Positions 1 through 12,891 of a stretch of 64,000 bases of DNA are shown here, in pieces; position 1 is the first letter of the stretch; each line of letters begins with the position of its first letter. The stretch is from Candidatus Roizmanbacteria bacterium (GTDB lineage Bacteria; Patescibacteriota; Microgenomatia; UBA1406; GWC2-37-13): NCBI GenBank assembly GCA_016214055.1, contig JACRPE010000002.1:1-64000 (forward strand), read 5' to 3'. A program made the translations under genes and the position numbers. The notes beneath the pieces were generated by a model that saw nothing but the letters and a program-made list of their open reading frames with translations, was not told where the DNA came from and searched no databases.

Positions 1-5
1 GGCTT

Positions 6-128
6 ATGAAATTTAACGGTACCAAAAAGAACTTTCCTCTCCACTTAAAAGAATGTGAGTGGAGATGGAAACAATCCCAGGAAAAACTGTTCGAAAATCT
101 GTTACAAATTGTTAAAGTGCTAGTCTAG
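6..128 (+). pseudogene. C-terminal end of an IS1595-like transposase (partial at window edge)
   Basis: Frame from 6 reads MKFNGTKKNFPLHLKECEWRWKQSQEKLFENLLQIVKVLV*; the NF-LHLKECEWR-like tail resembles IS1595/ISXO2 transposase C-termini. Confidence 0.5.
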
Positions 129-598
129 AGCCTATGATATTTGCAAAAGGAATGGGTAATGGGGCGGTTATTGCGGCTACAGTTACCACAAATGCAATTG
201 GGGAGAAAAGTTATACAAAATCAAACCCACAATCAACATTTGGGTGGACACCGCTTAATGTTGCGGCCGCGATGAAAACACTAGAAATCCATAAACGAGA
301 TAAAATTTGGATGAAGGCAAAAAAAGATGGAGAATATTTATTAAAGACATTACAAGAGGAGTTAAAAAATAGCAATAAAGTGAATGATATTAGTGGAATG
401 GGTATGGAGATAGGCGTTCACCTAAACACCGCTCTTCAACATAAGACAAAAATGAGAGATTTCATTTCAAAGGCAAGAAATAATGGATTACATCTGGCAT
501 ACGCTGATGAAACCAATTTTCAACTCATGCCGCCACTTACCATTGAAAGAAAAGACCTTGATCGGGGAATTGAGATATTTATTGACTTATTAAAGTGA
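116..598 (+). pseudogene. 5'-truncated class III aminotransferase (C-terminal part)
   Basis: ORF 134-598; EPMIFAKGMGNGAVIAATVTT matches the PLP-lysine region of class III aminotransferases, but the N-terminal half is absent and the frame is closed by a stop at 113-115. Confidence 0.6.
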
Positions 599-605
599 AT
601 TCCTT

Positions 606-908
606 ATGACCAAAAAAATATTATCAAAAGAAGAAATTCTCCATTTGGCTCACCTTGCAAGGCTTACGTTGACAGACGAGGAGATATTAAAATATCAAGA
701 ACAATTTGGTGAGACTATAGACTACATAAAGAACCTGGGTGAATTAGATACAAAGAATGTCCCCCCAACAAATTCTGTAGTCGACTTAAAGAATGTCACA
801 TTTGAAGATGGAGTAGAAAATTTGATTGGGCTAACTACAAATGAAGCATTACAGAATGCAAAGAAAATTAAGGGGAATGAGTTTATAGTTGATCGAATTA
901 TGCAGTAA
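606..908 (+). CDS. gatC: Asp/Glu-tRNA amidotransferase subunit C
   Basis: 100 aa GatC-like ORF directly upstream of gatA/gatB. Confidence 0.9.
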   Translation: MTKKILSKEEILHLAHLARLTLTDEEILKYQEQFGETIDYIKNLGELDTKNVPPTNSVVDLKNVTFEDGVENLIGLTTNEALQNAKKIKGNEFIVDRIMQ

Positions 909-912
909 TTCT

Positions 913-2277
913 ATGTTTCCCGGGAAAACCATAACACAATTAAAATCGTTGATCGACGAAAAAAAAGTTAGCGCTTCTGAAGTGAAGGAATATTTTTTAA
1001 AGCGTATAAAAAAATATAATGCCAAATTAAATGTTTTTTTGACTCTTGATGAGAAAAGTGAAGGTGGGGTACCTCTTGCGGTCAAAGACAATTTTTGTAC
1101 TAAGGGATTACGAACAACCGCTTCATCAAAAGTCTTAGATAGTTTTATTCCCCCCTATGAATCGACCGTGACTACTCGTCTAAAAAAGGAAAAACTTCTC
1201 ATAATCGGAAAGACAAATATGGATGCATGGGCACATGGGTCATCAACTGAGACGTCAGACTATGGTCCCACTAAAAATCCCTGGGATATAACCCGCTCGC
1301 CAGGTGGGTCATCGGGAGGATCTGCGGCTTCGGTTTCTGCATATTTAACTCCGGGTGGAATTGGTTCTGAGACCGCAGGTTCAATACGTCAACCTGCCTC
1401 CTGGAGTGGTGTAGTTGGTTTAAAGCCGACCTATGGACGGGTCTCCCGATTTGGGGTAATCGCAATGGGTTCTTCCCTTGACTGTCCTGGTCCGCTCACT
1501 TTAAATACGGAAGATGCGGCATATCTCCTTTCAATCATCGCGGGTCATGATCCACTAGATGCAACTTCCTCCCCACTCCCAACTGAAAATTATATGGATG
1601 AAATGAAGAAAAGGAAATCCTACACGATCGGGATCTCTGAGGATTACTTTGAGGGTTTGGACCCAGACGTTGCTAAAGCAATTGAGAAATCAATCGAAGT
1701 GTATAAAAAAATAGGATTCAAAACTAAGAAAGTAAAGCTTCTTTCTCCCAATTATGCTATTTCCGTCTACACCATTATTCAGCGAGCAGAGGTGTCTTCA
1801 AATTTAGCAAGATATGATGGAATCAGATACGGAAATGATCGAACAACATTTGGCACTGAAGCAAAACGGAGAGTGATGCTTGGGACGTATACTTTATCTC
1901 ACGGCTATTACGACGCATTTTACAAAAAAGCTCAAAAGGTGCGCACACTCATTATCAACGATTTCAAAAGAGTTTTTAATGAAGTGAACTTTGTCATAGG
2001 AACACCCACCCCAATAACTGCGCTTAAATTGGGAGAGTTTGCTAAATATCCTTTTTTTGGAGAACTTATGGATAAGTTTAATGAACCGGCGGCAATGGCT
2101 GGCATTCCCGCAATTAGCATTCCCGTCGGACTCGACAGAAGCGGGCTTCCTATTGGTATGCAACTTATGGGAAATTATTTTAGGGAGTCAGATATATTAA
2201 ATGCATCCTATCAATTTGAGCAGGAGACTGATTATTTTAGTGTTATTAAAAAGGGAATTGAAAACTATAAAGATTGA
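913..2277 (+). CDS. gatA: Asp/Glu-tRNA amidotransferase subunit A
   Basis: Amidase signature GGSSGGSAA; ORF opens at 889 but ATG 913 just after the gatC stop is the likelier start. Confidence 0.95.
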   Translation: MFPGKTITQLKSLIDEKKVSASEVKEYFLKRIKKYNAKLNVFLTLDEKSEGGVPLAVKDNFCTKGLRTTASSKVLDSFIPPYESTVTTRLKKEKLLIIGKTNMDAWAHGSSTETSDYGPTKNPWDITRSPGGSSGGSAASVSAYLTPGGIGSETAGSIRQPASWSGVVGLKPTYGRVSRFGVIAMGSSLDCPGPLTLNTEDAAYLLSIIAGHDPLDATSSPLPTENYMDEMKKRKSYTIGISEDYFEGLDPDVAKAIEKSIEVYKKIGFKTKKVKLLSPNYAISVYTIIQRAEVSSNLARYDGIRYGNDRTTFGTEAKRRVMLGTYTLSHGYYDAFYKKAQKVRTLIINDFKRVFNEVNFVIGTPTPITALKLGEFAKYPFFGELMDKFNEPAAMAGIPAISIPVGLDRSGLPIGMQLMGNYFRESDILNASYQFEQETDYFSVIKKGIENYKD

Positions 2278-3683
2278 TTATGAAACAATATCAACCAGTA
2301 ATTGGTCTTGAAATACATGTTGAGCTGAAAACGGAGTCGGGGATGTTCTGCCAGTGCAAGATAAACCAGTTTGATGCAGAACCGAACAGTCATGTGTGTC
2401 CTGTATGTTTAGGTCTTCCCGGAGCGCTCCCTGTACCCAATAAAAAAGCAATTGAGTGGACCATTAAAATTGGTCAGGCTTTAAACTGTACGATAAATAA
2501 ACATACAAAATTTGACCGCAAACATTATTCCTATCCCGATCTTCCCAAAGGGTATCAGATATCCCAGTATGATGAACCAATAGCTGTAAATGGCAAACTC
2601 CAAATTCCAATTATCAATTTCCAATCAAATTCCAATAACCAATTACCAATTTCCAAAGAATTTAGAATTCATCGTGTTCATCTTGAGGAAGACACAGGGA
2701 AACTAATCCACAAAGGAAGTGATACTCTTATCGACTTTAACCGATCAGGAACTCCGCTCGTTGAAATTGTCACTGAGGCAGATTTTACTTCAAGTGATGA
2801 TGTCAAAATGTTTCTTGAAGAGCTCCACACCATCATTCGTTACCTCGATGTGTCGGATGCTGATATGGAAAAAGGAACGATGAGAATGGAACCTAACATT
2901 TCTGTACGAGTAATTTCCAATAACCAATTTCCAATTTCCAATCAATTACCAATATCCAAATCTCAATTACCAAAGTATAAAGTTGAAGTGAAGAATATTA
3001 ATTCGTTCAACTTTGTGAAACGGGCGATTGATTACGAAGTAAAGAGACATATAGACCTTTTGGAAAAAGGTCAGACACCAATTCAAGAGACGCGAGGGTG
3101 GGATTCAAATAAAAACAAGACTTACTCTCAGCGGACAAAGGAAGACGCACATGATTATCGTTATTTTCCCGAGCCTGATATCCCGCCTTTTGAATTCAGT
3201 GATGCATATACTGAATCAATAAAAAAAACACTCGTCGAATTACCGCATCAAAAAATGAATCGATACATTGAGATATTTAAGTTGAAGCCAATGGATGCGT
3301 ATACATTGACAAGAGACATAAATACGAGTGACTATTTTGAAAAAGTTTTAAGTAATCAGATTGCCACGTCGCCTTCGGCTCCTCGCAATGACATGGGGCA
3401 AGCAATTGCCAATCTTATCATCAATAAAAAAATATCTACGGAATTATCAATAGAAGAGTTTATTAAAGAAGCCACCGAATTATTAAAACCAAAAGAAACC
3501 GATGCCAAACTTCTTGATGAAGTTGCACTGAAGCTTATTAACGCAAATCCAAAAGTGGTAGCTGATTACAAAGGCGGCAAACAGGGTGCGATTATGTTTC
3601 TCGTAGGACAAGTAATGAAGGAAATGAGAGGAAAAGCAGACGCCCAGACCGTTATTTCAACACTAAAACAAGTGTTGAAATAA
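2274..3683 (+). CDS. gatB: Asp/Glu-tRNA amidotransferase subunit B, with three repeat-derived in-frame insertions
   Basis: VIGLEIHVELKTESGMFC, DFNRSGTPLVEIVTE motifs of GatB. Confidence 0.95.
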   Translation: MIMKQYQPVIGLEIHVELKTESGMFCQCKINQFDAEPNSHVCPVCLGLPGALPVPNKKAIEWTIKIGQALNCTINKHTKFDRKHYSYPDLPKGYQISQYDEPIAVNGKLQIPIINFQSNSNNQLPISKEFRIHRVHLEEDTGKLIHKGSDTLIDFNRSGTPLVEIVTEADFTSSDDVKMFLEELHTIIRYLDVSDADMEKGTMRMEPNISVRVISNNQFPISNQLPISKSQLPKYKVEVKNINSFNFVKRAIDYEVKRHIDLLEKGQTPIQETRGWDSNKNKTYSQRTKEDAHDYRYFPEPDIPPFEFSDAYTESIKKTLVELPHQKMNRYIEIFKLKPMDAYTLTRDINTSDYFEKVLSNQIATSPSAPRNDMGQAIANLIINKKISTELSIEEFIKEATELLKPKETDAKLLDEVALKLINANPKVVADYKGGKQGAIMFLVGQVMKEMRGKADAQTVISTLKQVLK

Positions 3684-3765
3684 CGTAATTTGAAATTCGA
3701 ATTTTTTAATTTTTAATTAAATTAAAATTCATTTCAAATTTCAAATTAAAAATTTCAAATTCAAT

Positions 3766-6700
3766 ATGTCATTCGTTCATCTGCATGTTCATACCGAATA
3801 CTCGCTTCTAGATGGTATGTGTCGTATCGACGATATTCTTCAAAAAACCAAAGATGAAGGAATGACATCTTTAGCTATTACTGATCATGGGGCGATGTAT
3901 GGGGCTTTCAAATTCTTTGTGAAAGCAAAAGAAGCAGGAATTAAACCTATTATCGGGGTCGAAATGTATAAGGCGAAGAATTCCCGCCTCGATAAGCAAC
4001 CAAATGTTGACCGCGATCGGTTCCATCTTGTGCTTCTCGCGAAAGACTTGGAAGGATACAAAAATCTTATAAAGTTGGTGAGTATTGCTCACCTTGAAGG
4101 CCTTTATTACAAGCCAAGGACCGATTTTGAGTCATTAAAAAAATACAGCAAAGGAATCATAGCGACCTCGGCCTGTTTAGGGGGCGAGATTCCCCAAGCC
4201 CTACTCAATAATCAAACGAAAGAGGCAGAACAACTCCTGGAAAAATATTTAGATATTTTTAAGGAAAATTTTTATATTGAAATACAGCGTCATCCTAATG
4301 TGGAAAGTTTGGAACAGGTTAATAAAGATCTCATTTCCCTTGCGAGAAGATATGCAGTGCCTCTTGTTGCGACGAATGACATCCATTATTTGAACGCAGA
4401 GGATGCCTACGCACAGGAAGTTCTTTTATGCATTCAAACTCAGAGGACTATCATTGAAAAAGACAGGACAATGACCATGTATGATGTCCCCGACTATTAC
4501 TTTAAATCAGAAGGGGAGATGAGAAATACATTCTCAGATTTACCTGAAGCAATCGAAAATACCAACAAAATTTCAGATCTTTGCAATGTCGAGATTCCTA
4601 ACGGGAAATGGATTTTGCCTTACTATAAAACACCTCATGAGGAGACACCTGAACAGCATCTTCGCGACCTCGTTACTGAGCGAAAAACGAGAGTTGCCAG
4701 TTATGACCAAAAAATCAGTGAAAAAAGATTGGAGTATGAGCTAGATATTATCACGAAAAAAGGCTATGCAACTTATTTTTTAATGGTGCAGGATTTTGTG
4801 AATTGGGCAAAGAATAAAGGTATTGCTGTTGGCCCAGGGAGAGGATCGGTTGCCGGTTCACTCGTAGCATATGTTTTGCGGATAACCGATATTAATCCTC
4901 TCGAACACAACCTGCCGTTTGAGCGTTTTCTTAACCCGGAACGACCGACACCTCCGGATATTGATATCGATTTTGCAGATATTCGACGTGATGAGGTACT
5001 TAAATATGTCACTGATAAATATGGGAAGGAAAAGGTAGCTCAGATTATTACATTTGGTACCATGGAGGCGCGTTTAGCTGTTCGTGACGTGGCCCGTGCA
5101 CTTGGTCAGTCTTATTCTCAGGGCGATCGCATTGCAAAGATGATACCTCAAGGAAAACAGGGTTTTCAACTAAAACTTGCGCAAGCCCTGATCGAAGCTC
5201 CTCCTCTAAAATTTGCATATCAGACAGAACCCGATGTCAAAAAAGTCATTGACATTGCCGAGCGATTGGAAGGCTTACCCCGCCATTCTTCGGTCCATGC
5301 TGCGGGAGTCATCATCTCCAAGGATGACCTAACGGAGTACGTGCCAATCCAAACAGAGTCGAAAGAGAATAGAGTTATCACGCAGTATGATATGTATAGC
5401 CTAGATCTTAATAGTGCTCCAAACGGTAAAGCCGTAGGCCTTCTCAAAATTGACTTTCTGGGTCTCCGCAACCTTACCATCCTCGAGCAAGCGCTTGGTT
5501 ATGTGCAAAAAAACTCCGGAGTAAAAATTGATATCCACGACGTACTCCTTGATGATAATAAAACATATGAGTTGATTTCGCGTGGGGAGACGGTAGGTGT
5601 ATTTCAACTTGAATCAGGAGGTATGCGACGACTTGCAAAAGATTTGGCCCCGTCGAAGATGAGTGATATAACCGCCATGGTTGCGTTGTTCCGCCCGGGT
5701 CCCATGGACCTTATCCCTATGTTTCTTGAAGGAAAAAAAAATCCAAAAAATATTAAGTATCTGCACAAAGACCTTGTACCAATCTTGTCAGAGACATACG
5801 GCATTTTGGTTTACCAGGAACAAGTCATGGAAATTGCAAACAAGATGGCGGGCTACAAGATGAGTGAAGCGGACAATTTCCGTATGGCCATGGGTAAAAA
5901 AAAGAAATCCCTCATGGAACGAGAAAAAGTGAAATTCATAAGCGGGTGCATCATACGCGGATATTCAAAAAAACTTGCTGAAAGCATCTTTAACTTCATG
6001 GAAAAGTTTGCGGCTTATGGCTTCAATAAACCGCATTCCGCATCTTATGCCCTTATTGCCTATTGGACTGCCTATATGAAAGCAAACTTTCCTATCGAGT
6101 ATATGACGGCATTACTTACTGCAGAACTTCAAGGTGTGGCGGGCCCCATGAGGGAAATTAAAATGGCGCAGGCAATTGAAGAGTGCCGGCGTATGGAAAT
6201 AAAAGTATTGTCTCCCGATATTAACGCATCCATACATGACTTTTCAATCGAATCGGGAAATATAAGATTCGGACTTTCTGCAATCAAGAATGTTGGAAGC
6301 GCGGCCATTGAATCGATTATGGAAGCGCGGAAAAAAGGTCCATTTGCGGGATTTAAAGATTTTTTATACCGGGTCGACTTGCGGAAGGTTAATAAACGTA
6401 CAGTTGAAAGCCTGATTAAAGCGGGGGCATTCACCGCATTTGGAACTTCGGCAACCCTGCTTTACTATTACCCTCAAATTGCCAAGGACATCATTGATTC
6501 AAAACAGGAAAGTTCAAAAGGGCAGTTCAGTCTATTTCTTCAGTCAAACGTGGCTCAAACTCAAAAAGATGACTTTGAGCCGATGGTTGAATACCCGGAA
6601 GACGAACTCATTACGATGGAAAAGGAGGTAATAGGCTTTCTTATCAGTAAAAATCCTCTCACTAAATTTAAAAAGATCATTGATGAAAAAACTACAAAGA

Positions 6701-6981
6701 AAATAGGTGAAATCTCCAAAGGCGATATCAACAAAACCCACATGCTTGTGGGTGTTATCAGCAGTAAAAAAATTATCCGTACAAAAAAGGATAATAGCGA
6801 GATGGCATTTATTACCGTGTATGATGAAACAGGTTCCGTAGAAGCAATTGTTTTTCCCAAGTTATATGCGAAGATTGGATTATCTCTCATTCTTAACCAA
6901 GCGGTTATATTGAAAGGAAAGGTTACTGAAAAAGAAGATCAACTGAGTATTATTGTGGACAATGCCATGAAATTAACTTGA
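3766..6981 (+). CDS. dnaE: DNA polymerase III subunit alpha
   Basis: PHP domain HLHVHTEYSLLDG, PDIDIDFADIRRDEV, AAYGFNKPHSASYALIAYWTAYMKANFP. Confidence 0.97.
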   Translation: MSFVHLHVHTEYSLLDGMCRIDDILQKTKDEGMTSLAITDHGAMYGAFKFFVKAKEAGIKPIIGVEMYKAKNSRLDKQPNVDRDRFHLVLLAKDLEGYKNLIKLVSIAHLEGLYYKPRTDFESLKKYSKGIIATSACLGGEIPQALLNNQTKEAEQLLEKYLDIFKENFYIEIQRHPNVESLEQVNKDLISLARRYAVPLVATNDIHYLNAEDAYAQEVLLCIQTQRTIIEKDRTMTMYDVPDYYFKSEGEMRNTFSDLPEAIENTNKISDLCNVEIPNGKWILPYYKTPHEETPEQHLRDLVTERKTRVASYDQKISEKRLEYELDIITKKGYATYFLMVQDFVNWAKNKGIAVGPGRGSVAGSLVAYVLRITDINPLEHNLPFERFLNPERPTPPDIDIDFADIRRDEVLKYVTDKYGKEKVAQIITFGTMEARLAVRDVARALGQSYSQGDRIAKMIPQGKQGFQLKLAQALIEAPPLKFAYQTEPDVKKVIDIAERLEGLPRHSSVHAAGVIISKDDLTEYVPIQTESKENRVITQYDMYSLDLNSAPNGKAVGLLKIDFLGLRNLTILEQALGYVQKNSGVKIDIHDVLLDDNKTYELISRGETVGVFQLESGGMRRLAKDLAPSKMSDITAMVALFRPGPMDLIPMFLEGKKNPKNIKYLHKDLVPILSETYGILVYQEQVMEIANKMAGYKMSEADNFRMAMGKKKKSLMEREKVKFISGCIIRGYSKKLAESIFNFMEKFAAYGFNKPHSASYALIAYWTAYMKANFPIEYMTALLTAELQGVAGPMREIKMAQAIEECRRMEIKVLSPDINASIHDFSIESGNIRFGLSAIKNVGSAAIESIMEARKKGPFAGFKDFLYRVDLRKVNKRTVESLIKAGAFTAFGTSATLLYYYPQIAKDIIDSKQESSKGQFSLFLQSNVAQTQKDDFEPMVEYPEDELITMEKEVIGFLISKNPLTKFKKIIDEKTTKKIGEISKGDINKTHMLVGVISSKKIIRTKKDNSEMAFITVYDETGSVEAIVFPKLYAKIGLSLILNQAVILKGKVTEKEDQLSIIVDNAMKLT

Positions 6982-6996
6982 CCAATTATTGAGATA

Positions 6997-7272
6997 ATGC
7001 TACAATACAATAATAAAAATATTCCCGCGATGAATGAGGATTTTGAGATTGGGTTGTCGAAAAAATCTAAAAAGGCAATAAAAAATACGCAAGATTTGGG
7101 ATATTTGAAGTATTTAAATATCGGTTTTTATTTGGTAACGCCCCTATTATTTGGTGTGTTGGCGGGGGCATACGCTGATGGAAGATTTCATTCAAAACCA
7201 ATCGTAGTAACTCTTGGAATTATCATAGGTTCGGTCGGAACCTTTTACAACTTGTTTAAGCTGGTAAAGTAA
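6997..7272 (+). CDS. AtpI-like/AtpZ small membrane protein preceding the ATP synthase operon
   Basis: 91 aa, two TM segments, immediately upstream of atpB. Confidence 0.6.
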   Translation: MLQYNNKNIPAMNEDFEIGLSKKSKKAIKNTQDLGYLKYLNIGFYLVTPLLFGVLAGAYADGRFHSKPIVVTLGIIIGSVGTFYNLFKLVK

Positions 7273-7276
7273 ATAT

Positions 7277-8041
7277 ATGTCTCAACTTGAATCTAAAACG
7301 GGTGTTCCCGAGATAAGCATAAAAGCCGAACCTGTATTTCATCTGAGTTCGTTTAAAATTACAAACTCACTTGTACTTTCGGCGGTTGTTTTGGTATTTT
7401 CCCTTTTTATTGCCCTTCGCTATTCAAAAGAGGTTGTATCACACCGGAAATCCGGGTTTTTTTATGTGTTCAACACTTTGCTTAAAGGGTTATATGGTCT
7501 CTTTGAATCCATTATGGGACATCATATCAATTTCTTTTTTCCCATTTTAAGTGCTTTTTTTGTTTACATTTTATTTCAAAACTGGTTTGGGCTTCTTCCT
7601 GGCGTCGGAAGTATACTTATTGGGGTAACTGAGGGAGTCCGTACCTTGCGGGTGCCATTGTTCAGAGGGAATAATGCAGATATCAACGCCACTCTTGCAC
7701 TCGCCCTCATCTCAGTGGTTCTCATGCAGGTTTACGGAATTAAATTTTTAGGTTTTAAGGACCACATACAGAAATATGTAAATTTATCCAACCCGATAAA
7801 TTTTTTCCTTGGCTTTCTCGAGATATTATCTGAAATTTCACGTGTTCTTTCGTTTGCATTTCGACTTTTTGGTAATATATTCGCAGGTGAAGTGCTTATG
7901 ACCATTGTGGCATTCCTGGTGCCGGTACTTGCTTCCTTCCCGTTTTTAATTCTTGAAATATTTGTGGGTTTGGTCCAGGCGCTCGTGTTTTCCCTTTTGA
8001 CATCAGTATTTATGAGTTTAGCGGTCGCGAAGCATCATTAA
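7277..8041 (+). CDS. atpB: F0F1 ATP synthase subunit a
   Basis: LSFAFRLFGNIFAGEVLM and operon context. Confidence 0.93.
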   Translation: MSQLESKTGVPEISIKAEPVFHLSSFKITNSLVLSAVVLVFSLFIALRYSKEVVSHRKSGFFYVFNTLLKGLYGLFESIMGHHINFFFPILSAFFVYILFQNWFGLLPGVGSILIGVTEGVRTLRVPLFRGNNADINATLALALISVVLMQVYGIKFLGFKDHIQKYVNLSNPINFFLGFLEILSEISRVLSFAFRLFGNIFAGEVLMTIVAFLVPVLASFPFLILEIFVGLVQALVFSLLTSVFMSLAVAKHH

Positions 8042-8125
8042 AGAATTTTTAATTTGAAGTTTAAATTTATAATAAATTTTAAATTTCAAATTGTAAATTT
8101 CAAATTTTCAAAGGGGGTGATTTAA

Positions 8126-8356
<231 letters not shown>

Positions 8357-8369
8357 TGTTTAACGAAGT

Positions 8370-8870
8370 ATGGAAAATCTAGGCGTTGATCCAAAATTAT
8401 TGATTGCACAACTGATTAATTTCGGGCTTTTTTTCTTTATCTTTAGTAAGTTTATTGCAAAACCTTTTTTGGCTTTTGTTGCAAGCGAAAAGAAAAAAGA
8501 CGCTGAACGGAGCCGGCTAAACGAGCTTGCTGTCAAGCAGGACGCGGATCTGGTGAAGAAAGAGGAGGAGATGAAGACGCGTTTGAGAAAAGAGTATGAT
8601 AAGGCACTGCTTGAGGCAAAACATGAGGCAGAATCAGTCAAGTCAAATCTCATGAAAGATGCAAAGCGTGAAGCTGAAGAATACGTCTCAAAGGCGCAGA
8701 AGCAAATGCAAAGTGATAAACTTGCCATGGAGGGAGTTATCAAGGAGAAAATTGCATCACTCAGCGTACTTTTAGTTGAACAAGGCCTAAGAGAGTACTT
8801 AACCGATGATATGCAAAAAGGAGTGACCAAGCAATTACTTACAAATTTAGAGTCTAAGAGTTTGAACTAA
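8370..8870 (+). CDS. atpF: F0F1 ATP synthase subunit b
   Basis: N-terminal TM plus long charged coiled coil; operon position. Confidence 0.9.
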   Translation: MENLGVDPKLLIAQLINFGLFFFIFSKFIAKPFLAFVASEKKKDAERSRLNELAVKQDADLVKKEEEMKTRLRKEYDKALLEAKHEAESVKSNLMKDAKREAEEYVSKAQKQMQSDKLAMEGVIKEKIASLSVLLVEQGLREYLTDDMQKGVTKQLLTNLESKSLN

Positions 8871-8877
8871 TGAGGTT

Positions 8878-9162
8878 ATGAAAATCAACCCACAACTGAA
8901 AGAGGAGTTAAAAGCCCGTCTTTTTAGTCAGGCGGCGAAAGAAAAGGAGAAAGTGTTCATATTTTCCACCTATCAGTTGTCACCCGATGAAATGACAAGG
9001 CTTATGAGCACATTACCCGACCTTAAAGATCGGCCGTGTATTAATGTGGTAGAAAAATCCTTATTAGGTGGGGTTATTGTCCAATACGGGTCCAAGATTA
9101 TTGACCTATCTATCCGACATTTATTACAAACATTCCAGAAAACCATCCATGAAACTCATTGA
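8878..9162 (+). CDS. atpH: F0F1 ATP synthase subunit delta, short form
   Basis: 94 aa; VVEKSLLGGVIVQYGSKIIDLSIRHLLQ matches the delta C-terminal domain. Confidence 0.75.
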   Translation: MKINPQLKEELKARLFSQAAKEKEKVFIFSTYQLSPDEMTRLMSTLPDLKDRPCINVVEKSLLGGVIVQYGSKIIDLSIRHLLQTFQKTIHETH

Positions 9163-10635
9163 CGAATACCTACAGGATATAGAACGTGACCTCAAGAAGT
9201 CTGCAATTTCCATTAACACCGAAGAAGTCGGTTTGGTTGATGAGGTACGGGATGGGGTAGCACTTGTAACTGGTTTGGAAAATGTAACATTTGGTGAAGT
9301 GGTGCAGTTTGCATCAGGAATAAAGGGATATGTAATTGACTTGCTTGAAGATAAGGTCGGAGTAGTGGTATTGGGAGATTATCTCAACATTAAATCAAGT
9401 GAGCAAGTGAAGGCGTTGGGATATACCCTATCCGTTCCCGTTTCAGAAGAAATATTAGGAAGGGTGGTTGACCCTTTATGCAATCCTCAAGACAATCTTC
9501 CCGCAATCAAAGCGGATAAGATGTATCCGGTTGAAAAAATAGCACCCACCGTCGTCTATCGAAAATCTGTCAGTGTTCCTCTTCAAACAGGTATAAAAGC
9601 CATTGATGCCCTTACTCCAATCGGACGAGGCCAACGCGAGCTTATCATCGGCGATCGTGGAACGGGAAAGACGACTATTGCACTTGATACTATTATCAAT
9701 CAAAAAGGACAAAATGTTATTTGTATTTACTGCGGTGTCGGCCAGAAAAATTCCAAGATGGCACTCGTAGTTGATCTTCTCAGAAGAAATAAAGCGCTGG
9801 ATTATACGGTTGTGGTGAATGCACCCGCCGCCGATTCGGTGGCTCTCCAATATATTGCTCCCTATAGTGCCAGTGCGATTGCAGAGTATTTTATGGATAA
9901 AGGAAAAGATGTTCTTGTGATTTATGACGATCTTTCAAAACATGCCTGGGCATACCGTCAGATTTCCCTCATTCTGAGAAGACCAGCTGGACGCGAGGCT
10001 TATCCGGGTGATATTTTTTACCTTCATTCCCGATTGCTTGAGCGTTCATGCCGCATAGACGAAAAATATGGAGGTGGCTCAATCACTGCGCTTCCCATTG
10101 TAGAGACCCTCGAAGGTGATGTGTCGGCATATATTCCGACAAATATTATCTCAATTACTGATGGTCAAATATTTTTAGAAACAGATTTATTTAATGCGGG
10201 TGTTCGTCCTGCAATCAATATTGGTATTTCGGTATCACGCGTGGGAGGAAATGCACAAACAAAAGCTATGAAACAGGTTGCGGGTAAACTCAAACTTGAT
10301 TTGGCCCAATACCGTGAAATGGCGGCATTCTCTCAATTTGAATCTGACCTTGATGATGAAACAAAAAAATTACTTAATCGTGGCGCTAAGGTTACGCAGA
10401 TACTTAAACAAGATAAAAACAAACCATACTCATTAGGTGAAGAGATTGTTGTCTTATGGGCGGCTCATAAGGGGTATTTGGATACGGTTGCGGTAAACGA
10501 GGTTGAAAAATTTGAGAAAAGGATGATTGAAATTGTCCGGATGAAAGGTCATGATATAACAAGGGCAATTCAAACGGAGAAAATAATCAGCCCGGAAACG
10601 GAGCATAAACTTGAAAAATTAGTCAAAGAAGTAGT

Positions 10636-10639
<4 letters not shown>
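9149..10639 (+). CDS. atpA: F0F1 ATP synthase subunit alpha
   Basis: GDRGTGKTTIALD P-loop; ORF opens at 9068 but MKLIDEYLQDIE at 9149 is the likely start. Confidence 0.97.
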
Positions 10640-12881
<2,242 letters not shown>

Positions 12882-12891
12882 TTCGTTTTAC

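Noticed and set aside
3684-3765. AAATTTCAAATT-rich spacers (also 8042-8110) as a regulatory array
   Set aside because: Low-complexity AT repeats without precise unit length; not CRISPR, no supported function
5220-6890. Antisense ORFs inside dnaE (and similar ones inside pgi, atpA, uvrB, uvrA)
   Set aside because: Shadow ORFs opposite well-supported conserved genes
8360-8830. 156 aa antisense ORF opposite atpF
   Set aside because: Ser/Phe-rich shadow of a charged coiled-coil gene
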